Assembly: GCF_030814415.1 (NCBI RefSeq)
Contig: NZ_JAUSVB010000003.1
Span: 310,001 to 374,000, forward strand
Direction: 5' to 3'
DNA: 64,000 nucleotides
Origin: Cellulomonas humilata
Lineage (GTDB): Bacteria > Actinomycetota > Actinomycetes > Actinomycetales > Cellulomonadaceae
The translations under genes were made by a program, and so were the position numbers. The notes under the pieces were generated by a model. That model was not told where the DNA came from and searched no databases. It worked only from the letters and a program-made list of their open reading frames with translations. This document shows, piece by piece, positions 52,420 through 61,125 of this stretch. Every line of letters begins with the position of its first letter. Within the stretch, counting starts at the first letter, position 1.

Positions 52420-53121
52420 ATGAGCATGGAGTCCCAGTTCATGGCGCGCGCCGGGATGCTGGCGGGGCCGGGCGGCCTCGCGCCGTCCTCGCCCGCCGCC
52501 CGGTACGTGCTGCCGCAGTTCGAGGAGCGCACGGCCTACGGCTTCAAGCGCCAGGACCCGTACACCAAGCTGTTCGAGGACCGCATCATCTTCCTCGGCG
52601 TGCAGGTGGACGACGCCTCGGCCGACGACGTCATGGCCCAGCTGCTGGTGCTGGAGAGCACCGACCCGGACCGCGACATCGTCCTGTACATCAACTCGCC
52701 CGGCGGCTCGTTCACGGCGCTCACGGCGATCTACGACACGATGCAGTACATCAAGCCGCACATCACGACCGTCTGCCTCGGGCAGGCTGCGTCGGCGGCC
52801 GCGGTGCTGCTCGCGGCGGGCTCGCCCGGCAAGCGTCTGGCGCTGCCCAACGCACGCGTGCTCATCCACCAGCCCGCGATGGAGGGTGGCGGCTACGCCC
52901 AGGCGTCCGACATCGAGATCCACGCCAACGAGCTCATCCGCATGCGCGAGTGGCTCGAGCTGACGATCGCCCACCACACCGGGCGGGACATCGAGCTGGT
53001 CCGCAAGGACATCGAGCGCGACAAGATCCTCACCGCCCAGCAGGCGCTGGAGTACGGGATCGTCGACCAGGTGCTCGCCAGCCGCAAGGGCGTCGTCGCG
53101 ACGACCGTGCAGCCCAAGTAG
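52420..53121 (+). CDS. clpP2: ATP-dependent Clp protease proteolytic subunit ClpP2
   Basis: 233 residues. A 30-residue N-terminal propeptide-like stretch ([20 protein letters not shown]) precedes the core. Triad: Ser in GQAASAAAV, His in VLIHQP, Asp in DIERDK. ATG with GAGGAGAAG upstream. It pairs with ClpP1 in one transcript that ends at a strong hairpin; clpX follows with its own leader. Confidence 0.97.
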   Translation: MSMESQFMARAGMLAGPGGLAPSSPAARYVLPQFEERTAYGFKRQDPYTKLFEDRIIFLGVQVDDASADDVMAQLLVLESTDPDRDIVLYINSPGGSFTALTAIYDTMQYIKPHITTVCLGQAASAAAVLLAAGSPGKRLALPNARVLIHQPAMEGGGYAQASDIEIHANELIRMREWLELTIAHHTGRDIELVRKDIERDKILTAQQALEYGIVDQVLASRKGVVATTVQPK

Positions 53122-53128
53122 CACTTTC

Positions 53129-53164
53129 CTCGAGCCGGACCCGCCGCTGCGGGTCCGGCTCGAG
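53129..53164 (+). terminator. Terminator after clpP1P2
   Basis: Perfect 16-bp stem CTCGAGCCGGACCCGC with its complement and a 4-base loop (CGCT), 7 bp after the clpP2 stop. It implies that clpX has its own promoter in the following 190 bp. Confidence 0.85.
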
Positions 53165-53354
53165 CGCGTCGGGCTCGACGAGCCGCGACACGCCCGGTAC
53201 AGATCGAGAACACGCCGAGACTCGCCGAGCCGTGTGTTCGGCTGACATCCCGGCCCGGGTGGTGTGCAATGGGGGAGGACGCGCACCCCGCGGGGTGACG
53301 CACTGACGACGCACCGCCCGTCGGGCGGAGGGCGACACGAGGAAGGGGATCGAC

Positions 53355-54635
<1,281 letters not shown>

Positions 54636-54666
54636 CCGTCGCAGGATCGCGCCTAGGATCGCGTCC

Positions 54667-54981
54667 GTGAGCGACCTGCCGACCCCGATCCCCGCCGAGC
54701 TGGCCCGCCTGCGCGGCAGCATCGACAACATCGACGCCGCGCTGGTGTACCTGCTGGCGGAGCGCTTCAAGGCCACGCAGCAGGTGGGCGTGCTCAAGGC
54801 GACCACGGGGCTGCCGCCGTCGGACCCCGCGCGCGAGGAGCAGCAGGTTGCCCGGCTGCGCGAGCTCGCCCACACCGCTGAGCTCGACCCGGTGTTCGCG
54901 GAGAAGTTCCTCGCGTTCATCGTCGAAGAGGTCATCCAGCACCACGAGGCCATCGCGCAGGGGCACGCGCAGCGCGACTGA
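54667..54981 (+). CDS. AroQ-type chorismate mutase
   Basis: 104 residues, single all-helical AroQ domain: LRGSIDNIDAALVYLLAERF, with the Arg, Asp and second-helix Lys/Arg positions (KATQQVGVLKA), then PAREEQQVARLRELA and a C-terminal helix. It converts chorismate to prephenate for Phe/Tyr synthesis. No signal peptide and no fused dehydratase. GTG start 31 bp after clpX. The following 203-bp gap has repeated GGAGCGCAG units and a weak 6-bp hairpin but no gene. Confidence 0.92.
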   Translation: MSDLPTPIPAELARLRGSIDNIDAALVYLLAERFKATQQVGVLKATTGLPPSDPAREEQQVARLRELAHTAELDPVFAEKFLAFIVEEVIQHHEAIAQGHAQRD

Positions 54982-55184
54982 GAAGTCCGAAGGAGTGAGC
55001 CGGAGCGCAGCGCAGGGTGAGGGGCGCGGAGCGTCACTCGCCTGCAGCGGAGCGCAGGCTCGGTCCGACCACAAGATGGGGTGGCGCCGCGTGCCGCAGG
55101 GGCGGAAGGTAGGTGGGGTCAGCCCTGGCCGGCCGCGGGGGTGAGGAAGCGGCTGCCGGGGATCTCGATCCCGGAGGGATGCCC

Positions 55185-56381
55185 ATGGACCTGCACTGGC
55201 TCAAGCCGCTGCTCGGACGGCCGTCGCCGTTCACGACCGTCTACCTGGACGCGACCAGGACCGGCGCCAACGCTGACGCCGAGGCAGCGGACCGCTGGAG
55301 GGCCGTCCGGCGCTCTCTGGAGCGTGACGGCGCGTCCGCGGGCGTGCTCGACGACATCGCCGAGCTCGTCTCGGTGCCCACCGGGGTGCGAGGCCCGCAC
55401 GGCCGGGTCGTCGTCGCCGACGCCGACGGCGTGGTCGTCGACCGCGTGCTCTCCGAGCCGCCGGCCCAGTCGCACGCGATGTTCGGACCCGCACCGGCGC
55501 TCCTCCCGGCGGTGCGCGCAGCCGACGAGACGGTGACCTACCTCCTGGTGGCAGTGGACCGCAATGGTGCGGACCTCACCTGGGCGGCAGGTGGCACCGT
55601 CCGGACCGAGGGCGGCCCCGAGACCGAGACCGTCGACGGCGGGCACGACGACGTGCACAAGACGCGTGAGGGGGGTCTGGACCGGCGCAGCCAGACGCGT
55701 GCGGAGGACTCCTGGGGTCGCAACGCCGAGGCGGTCGCCGCGGTCCTCGACAAGCGCGTCGCCGAGCGTGGCCCCAACCTGGTGCTCATCACGGGAGACG
55801 TGCGCGCGGTCGCGCTCGTGCGGGAGGCCGTCGGGCAGCCCACGCGCGAGCTTCTCGTCGACGTGCCGGGGGGCGGTCGGGGCGAGGGCCTGAAGAAGGG
55901 GTCGTTCGAGGCGCACGTCGCCGAGACGTTGGCCGCGTACCGGAAGAAGCGCAGCGACGCGGTGCTCGACCGGTTCCGGGAGGCGCAGGGACGCGGTGGC
56001 GGGGCGGTCACGACGCTGGAGGACGTGATCGAGGTGCTCCGGCGCGGTCAGGTGGCCGAGCTGGTGCTGCACGTCGACTCCCTGACGTCCGGCCTGGCGG
56101 ACCGCACCCTGTGGGTCGGTCCGGAGCCGCTGCAGGTGGCGACGAGCGCCGGAGACCTGGCCTCGATCGGGGTGACCGGCGGGGCCGAGGAGATGGACGC
56201 CAACGTGGCGCTCGTACGCGCCGCGCTGGGTCAGGACGCCGGCCTCACGTTCGCCGAGGACGGCACGGTGGACCTCGTCGACGGCATCGGCGCGGTGCTG
56301 CGCTGGTCCGACGACTCGACCCCGAGCGAGGCGGTCCCGACGCAGTCGGCGGACCAGGCTCGCCTCCGCTCGGTGGTGTAG
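55185..56381 (+). CDS. Rv2629/baeRF-family eRF1-like protein (Balon-type ribosome factor)
   Basis: 398 residues. The N-terminal domain starts MDLHWLKPLLGRPSPFTTVY; the central and C-terminal parts have the archaeal-release-factor-1-like fold of the Rv2629/Vms1 group (LVLITGDVRAVALVREAVGQ, TLEDVIEVLRRGQVAELVLH). There is no GGQ, so hydrolytic release is not expected. Established relatives: Rv2629 and M. smegmatis Msmeg1130, homologues of the hibernation factor Balon, which occupies the ribosomal A site. GGAGGG lies 6 bases before the ATG at 55185 and abuts the ATG at 55179, so 55185 is preferred. Confidence 0.83.
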   Translation: MDLHWLKPLLGRPSPFTTVYLDATRTGANADAEAADRWRAVRRSLERDGASAGVLDDIAELVSVPTGVRGPHGRVVVADADGVVVDRVLSEPPAQSHAMFGPAPALLPAVRAADETVTYLLVAVDRNGADLTWAAGGTVRTEGGPETETVDGGHDDVHKTREGGLDRRSQTRAEDSWGRNAEAVAAVLDKRVAERGPNLVLITGDVRAVALVREAVGQPTRELLVDVPGGGRGEGLKKGSFEAHVAETLAAYRKKRSDAVLDRFREAQGRGGGAVTTLEDVIEVLRRGQVAELVLHVDSLTSGLADRTLWVGPEPLQVATSAGDLASIGVTGGAEEMDANVALVRAALGQDAGLTFAEDGTVDLVDGIGAVLRWSDDSTPSEAVPTQSADQARLRSVV

Positions 56382-56398
56382 CCACTGCCGACTCCCTG

Positions 56399-56442
56399 AC
56401 GTCCGCACTCGAAGGGGTCTGAGCCCCCTCGGGTGCGGACGT
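56399..56442 (+). terminator. Terminator after the baeRF gene
   Basis: ACGTCCGCAC...GTGCGGACGT arms, continuing with CGA-GGGG/CCCC-TCG pairing around loop TCTGAG with small bulges. It starts 18 bp after the stop and faces a convergent gene. A partial second copy of the left arm (GTCCGCACTCG) follows at about 56465. Confidence 0.75.
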
Positions 56443-56520
56443 TGCTGTGCACCCACGCGTTGCGTCCGCACTCGTGCGGGGTCGAACCTGCCGGAGCGCG
56501 GACGTCGCGGGGGATGGAGG

Positions 56521-58323
56521 TCAGTCGCCTCGGGTGTCCGTGTACAGCGTGTCGATGTCGGTGGCGAAGTCCTTGAGGATCAGAGCGCGCTTCACCTTCA
56601 GGGACGGGGTGAGGTAGCCGTTCGCCTCGGTGAAGTCGGTGGTGAGCACGCGGAGCTTGCGGATCGACTCGGCGCGGGAGACGGCCTCGTTGGCGCGGTC
56701 GGCGGCGCGGTCGAGCGCCTCGAGGACCGCGGGGGCGGTCGCTGCCTGGTCGACAGACATGGCCGGCAGCCCGTGGTTGGCCAGCCAGCCCGGGAGCATC
56801 TCCGCGTCCAGGGTGACCAGTGCGCCGATGAACGGGCGCTGGTCGCCCACGACGACGACCTGGCTGACCAGCGGATGCCCGCGCAGCCGGTCCTCCAGCA
56901 CGGCGGGGGCGACGTTCTTGCCGCCCGCGGTGACGATGAGCTCCTTGGTGCGGCCGGTGATCCGCAGGTTGCCCAGCTCGTCCAAGGAGCCCAGGTCGCC
57001 GGTGCGGAACCAGCCGTCGACGAGCACCTCGGCGGTCGCCTCGGCGTCGTGCCGGTAGCCGCGGAACACGTGCGGGCCGGAGATGAAGATCTGTCCCTCG
57101 TCGTCGACCCGCAGCGCCGTGCCGGGGTACGGGGGGCCCACGGTGCCGATGGTCGTCGCCCCGGGACGGGTCACGGCCGTCGCAGCAGTGGTCTCCGTCA
57201 GGCCGTAGCCCTCGAGGACCTCGACGCCGATGCCGCGGTAGAAGTGGCCGAGCCGCTCGCCCAGCGGGGCACCGCCGGAGATCGCGAACTCCGCGTGGCC
57301 GCCCAGCGCCGCGCGCAGCTTCGCGTGCACGAGCCTGCCGGCCAGGGCATGACGGGCACGCAGGGCGGCGCCGGGGCCGCCGGTCTCCAGCGAGCGTGAG
57401 TAGTCCTCGGCAGCTCGGGCGGCCCAGCGGAAGAGCTTGAGCTTGGTCCCGGAGCCGGCCTTCTGCTCCGCGGAGTTGTAGACCTTCTCGAAGACGCGGG
57501 GCACCGCGAGGATGAACGTCGGCTGGAACGTCCCGAGGTCCGGGACCAGGGACTTCGTGTCCGGGGTGTGGCCCAGCACCGCCCCCGAGGGCACGCAGAG
57601 CACCTGGATGAACCGCGCGAACACGTGCGCGAGCGGCATGAACAGCAACGTGCGCGAGTGCGGCATCGCGACGACGTCGCCCAGACCGGCCACCCCGTTG
57701 CGGGTGATCGCGACGAAGTTCCCGTGCGTGAGCTCCACGCCCTTGGGTCGGCCGGTGGTGCCGGACGTGTAGATGACGGTCGCAAGGTCGTCGGCGCGAG
57801 CGATGGCGCTGCGACGGCGGATCTCGGCGTCCGAGACGGCGGTCCCCGACCCGACGAGGGCCGCGACGGCGCCGTCGTCGATCACGAGAACCTCGGTGAG
57901 GCCGGGCAGGTCGTCGCGGACCTGCGCGACGACCGTGGCGTGCTTCGCGTTCTCGACTAGGGCGAGCCGGACCCCGGCATCAGCCATGATCCAGCGGACC
58001 TGCTCGGCCGACGAGGTCTCGTAGACGGGCACGCCGAGGGCTCCGGCCGCCCAGCACGCGAAGTCGAGCAGGGTCCACTCGTAGCGCGTGCGGGACATGA
58101 TGGCGACTCGATCGCCCGGCTCGATGCCGTGCGCGACGAGGCCCTTGGCGACGGCGGTCACCTCGGTGACGAACTCCGCGACGGTGACCGCGGTCCACGT
58201 GCCGCCGACCTGCCGCTCGGCGAACGTCCCCGTGGGGTCCTGCAGCAGCCGTTCGGCGAGCATCCCGGGGATGCTGTCGGCGGGGTCGACCTCGACGAGG
58301 GTCTCGGACCGGATCTCGCGCAT
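56521..58323 (-). CDS. Long-chain acyl-CoA synthetase (FadD15-like)
   Basis: 600 residues, ANL superfamily. AMP-binding motif VIYTSGTTGRPKGVELTHGN, A5 region YGLTETTAATAV, A7/A8 YRTGD-equivalent WFRTGDLGSLDELGNLRITG with RTKELIVTAGGKNV, and a C-terminal domain with catalytic Lys in SLKVKR. It activates long-chain fatty acids as acyl-AMP, then acyl-CoA, in the cytoplasm. ATG at 58323, one base after the valS stop codon, so it is coupled to valS. Confidence 0.94.
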   Translation of the reverse strand: MREIRSETLVEVDPADSIPGMLAERLLQDPTGTFAERQVGGTWTAVTVAEFVTEVTAVAKGLVAHGIEPGDRVAIMSRTRYEWTLLDFACWAAGALGVPVYETSSAEQVRWIMADAGVRLALVENAKHATVVAQVRDDLPGLTEVLVIDDGAVAALVGSGTAVSDAEIRRRSAIARADDLATVIYTSGTTGRPKGVELTHGNFVAITRNGVAGLGDVVAMPHSRTLLFMPLAHVFARFIQVLCVPSGAVLGHTPDTKSLVPDLGTFQPTFILAVPRVFEKVYNSAEQKAGSGTKLKLFRWAARAAEDYSRSLETGGPGAALRARHALAGRLVHAKLRAALGGHAEFAISGGAPLGERLGHFYRGIGVEVLEGYGLTETTAATAVTRPGATTIGTVGPPYPGTALRVDDEGQIFISGPHVFRGYRHDAEATAEVLVDGWFRTGDLGSLDELGNLRITGRTKELIVTAGGKNVAPAVLEDRLRGHPLVSQVVVVGDQRPFIGALVTLDAEMLPGWLANHGLPAMSVDQAATAPAVLEALDRAADRANEAVSRAESIRKLRVLTTDFTEANGYLTPSLKVKRALILKDFATDIDTLYTDTRGD

Positions 58324-58324
58324 G

Positions 58325-60952
58325 TCAGGCCTTCGGCTCGGGGGGCACCAGCTCGGCGTCGCGGGCGACACAGGTCTCGCCGTCGCCGTCCACCAGCGTG
58401 AGCGTGCCGGTGACCCGGCCCGCGGCGCGGATGTCGTCCAGAGCGGCGTCGACGCCAGGACGCAGCGCGGCAGGCACGGCCAGGACGACCGCGGTGATCT
58501 CCGTCCGCATCGACAGCTTGGCCTCGGACTTCACCTTGCGCAGCGCGGCGAGCGCTGAGCCGGCGGCCACGACGACCGTGGGGTCCGCCGCGGTGCGCAG
58601 CGGCTCGGCCACCGGCCACGACGCGCGGTGCACCGAACCCTCGCGCCACCACGACCAGACCTCCTCCGTGGCGAACGGCAGCACCGGGGCGAACAGGCGC
58701 AGCAGCACGTCGAGCGCGATCGCCAGCGCGGCGCGGGCCGAGGCGGTCTCCGGGGACGGGTCGCCGTAGGCGCGGTCCTTGACCAGCTCCAGGTAGTCGT
58801 CGCAGAACGTCCAGAAGAACGTCTCCGACAGCTCGAGTGCCCGGGTGTGGTCGTAGGCGACGAGCGCGGCCGTGGCCTTGTCGACGACGTCCGCCAGGCC
58901 GGCCAGCATCGCGCGGTCGATCTCGGAGGTGACCAGCGCGGGGTCGAGCGAGAGCGGCTCGTCGGCGGCGCCGAACGAGAGCGCGAACTTCGAGGCGTTG
59001 AGCACCTTGATGGCCAGGCGGCGGCCGATCTTCATCTGGCCGATCTCGAACGCCGCGTCCGTGCCCAGGCGTGCCGAGGCGGCCCAGTACCGGACGGCGT
59101 CGGAGCCGTGCTCCTCGAGCAGGCCCATGGGCGTGACCACGTTGCCCTTGGACTTCGACATCTTCTTGCGGTCGGGGTCCAGGATCCAGCCGCTGATCGC
59201 CGCCGACGACCACGGCAGCGAGCCGTGCTCCAGGTGCGAGCGGACCACGGTCGAGAACAGCCAGGTGCGGATGATGTCCTGGCCCTGGGGGCGCAGGTCC
59301 ATGGGGAACACGCGGCTGAAGAGGTCGGGGTCCGTGCGCCAGCCGCCGACGATCTGCGGGGTCAGCGAGCTGGTGGCCCAGGTGTCCATGATGTCGGGGT
59401 CCGCGACGAACCCGCCGGGGACGCCCCGCTGGTCGGCGGTGTAGCCGGCCGGCACGTCGGAGGACGGGTCGATGGGGAGCTGGTCCTCGGTCGGCAGGAG
59501 CGGCTTGTCGTGCAGCGGCTCACCGTCCTGGTCCAGCGGGTACCAGACCGGGAACGGCACGCCGAAGAAGCGCTGCCGCGACACCAGCCAGTCGCCGTTC
59601 AGGCCGCTGACCCAGTTCTCGTAGCGGACCTTCATGAAGTCCGGGTTGAACCCGAGCTCGGCGCCGCGAGCCAGGAGCGACTCGCGCAGCGCCTCGTCGC
59701 GACCGCCGTTGCGGATGTACCACTGGCGGCTGGTGACGATCTCGAGGGGCTTGTCGCCCTTCTCGTAGAAGTTCGCCTTGCGCTGCGTGTTCACCGGCTC
59801 GCCGTCGAGGTCACCCGTCTCGCGCAACCCGGCCACGACGGCCTCGCGTGCCGAGAACGTGGTCTTGCCTGCGAGCTCCTCGTAGCGGGCACGTGCGGCC
59901 TCGGACGCGAGCCAGTCGGGCGTCTCGCGCAGGATGCGGCCGTCGCGGCCCACCACGGACCGCGTCGGCAGCTGCAGCTCGCGCCACCACTGCACGTCGG
60001 TGAGGTCGCCGAAGGTGCAGCACATCGCGATGCCGGCGCCCTTGTCGGGCTCGGCCAGGGTGTGCGCCAGGACGGGGATCTCGACGTCGAACAACGGCGA
60101 GCGGACCGTGGTGCCGAACAGGTGCTGGTACCGCTCGTCGTCGGGGTGCGCGATGAGCGCGACGCACGCGGGCAGCAGCTCGGGGCGGGTGGTCTCGATG
60201 TAGACCGGACCGCCCTCGCCGTGGAACGCGACCCGGTGGAACGCGCCCGGGTAGTCGCGGGCCTCGAGCTCGGCCTGCGCGACCGCCGTCTGGAACGTGA
60301 CGTCCCACAGGCCGGGAGCCTCGGCCTGGTACGCCTCGCCGCGTGCGAGGTTGCGCAGGAACGCCTGCTGCGCGACGGCGCGGGACTCCGCGGAGACCGT
60401 CTGGTAGGTCCGCGACCAGTCGACGGACAGCCCGAGCCGACGCCAGAGGGCCTCGAACAGCCGCTCGTCCTCGACCGTCAGGCGCTCGCACAGCTCGACG
60501 AAGTTCTTGCGGCTGACCGGCACCTGCGGACCCGACTTGCCCTCGCCACCCTCGAACGGCGGCGTGAAGTCGGTCTCGTACGGCAGCGACGGGTCGCAGC
60601 GCACGCCGTAGTAGTTCTGCACGCGACGCTCGGTGGGCAGGCCGTTGTCGTCCCAGCCCATCGGGTAGAAGACCTCGCGGCCGCGCATGCGCTGGAACCG
60701 GGCGACGACGTCGGTGTGCGTGTAGGAGAAGACGTGGCCGACGTGCAGCGACCCGGAGACCGTCGGGGGAGGTGTGTCGATCGAGTACACCTGCTCGCGG
60801 GTGGCCGAACGGTCGAACGCGTACAGGTCCTGCGCGGTCCACGCGTCGTCCCAGCGGGTCTCGACACCGTCGAGGGAGACCCGGTCCGGTACCTGCCGCG
60901 TGCCCGTGGTGGTCAGGGGTGCGTCGGGCGTGTGCGGGGACTCAGAGCTCAT
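58325..60952 (-). CDS. valS: Valyl-tRNA synthetase
   Basis: 875 residues, class Ia. HIGH-equivalent GSLHVGHVFSYTHTD near 65-80; CP1 editing domain about 200-400; KMSKS motif KKMSKSKGN near residue 600; anticodon-binding and short C-terminal domain. It charges tRNA-Val and edits Thr. Its 3' end is followed directly by the acyl-CoA ligase gene. The 173-bp spacer upstream is shared with the divergent Pls-like gene. Confidence 0.97.
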   Translation of the reverse strand: MSSESPHTPDAPLTTTGTRQVPDRVSLDGVETRWDDAWTAQDLYAFDRSATREQVYSIDTPPPTVSGSLHVGHVFSYTHTDVVARFQRMRGREVFYPMGWDDNGLPTERRVQNYYGVRCDPSLPYETDFTPPFEGGEGKSGPQVPVSRKNFVELCERLTVEDERLFEALWRRLGLSVDWSRTYQTVSAESRAVAQQAFLRNLARGEAYQAEAPGLWDVTFQTAVAQAELEARDYPGAFHRVAFHGEGGPVYIETTRPELLPACVALIAHPDDERYQHLFGTTVRSPLFDVEIPVLAHTLAEPDKGAGIAMCCTFGDLTDVQWWRELQLPTRSVVGRDGRILRETPDWLASEAARARYEELAGKTTFSAREAVVAGLRETGDLDGEPVNTQRKANFYEKGDKPLEIVTSRQWYIRNGGRDEALRESLLARGAELGFNPDFMKVRYENWVSGLNGDWLVSRQRFFGVPFPVWYPLDQDGEPLHDKPLLPTEDQLPIDPSSDVPAGYTADQRGVPGGFVADPDIMDTWATSSLTPQIVGGWRTDPDLFSRVFPMDLRPQGQDIIRTWLFSTVVRSHLEHGSLPWSSAAISGWILDPDRKKMSKSKGNVVTPMGLLEEHGSDAVRYWAASARLGTDAAFEIGQMKIGRRLAIKVLNASKFALSFGAADEPLSLDPALVTSEIDRAMLAGLADVVDKATAALVAYDHTRALELSETFFWTFCDDYLELVKDRAYGDPSPETASARAALAIALDVLLRLFAPVLPFATEEVWSWWREGSVHRASWPVAEPLRTAADPTVVVAAGSALAALRKVKSEAKLSMRTEITAVVLAVPAALRPGVDAALDDIRAAGRVTGTLTLVDGDGETCVARDAELVPPEPKA

Positions 60953-61125
60953 GGGTCGACATCTTCCCAGATCGGCGGGCGTCGAGGCTCCGTCGACGAT
61001 CAGGCGAACACTCGGTGAACGGGCGCGGACATCGCGCGGTCCGGCGTGGCTCGGGTGCAAGGATCGCCAGTCGCCGGGTCGTGAGCGCATGATCGGGGGG
61101 ACACGAGCGGACGGGGAGGCTGGCG

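Noticed and set aside
54982-55184. Repeated GGAGCGCAG units as a small RNA or repeat family.
   Set aside because: Only two or three imperfect copies and a weak 6-bp hairpin; too little to support a feature.
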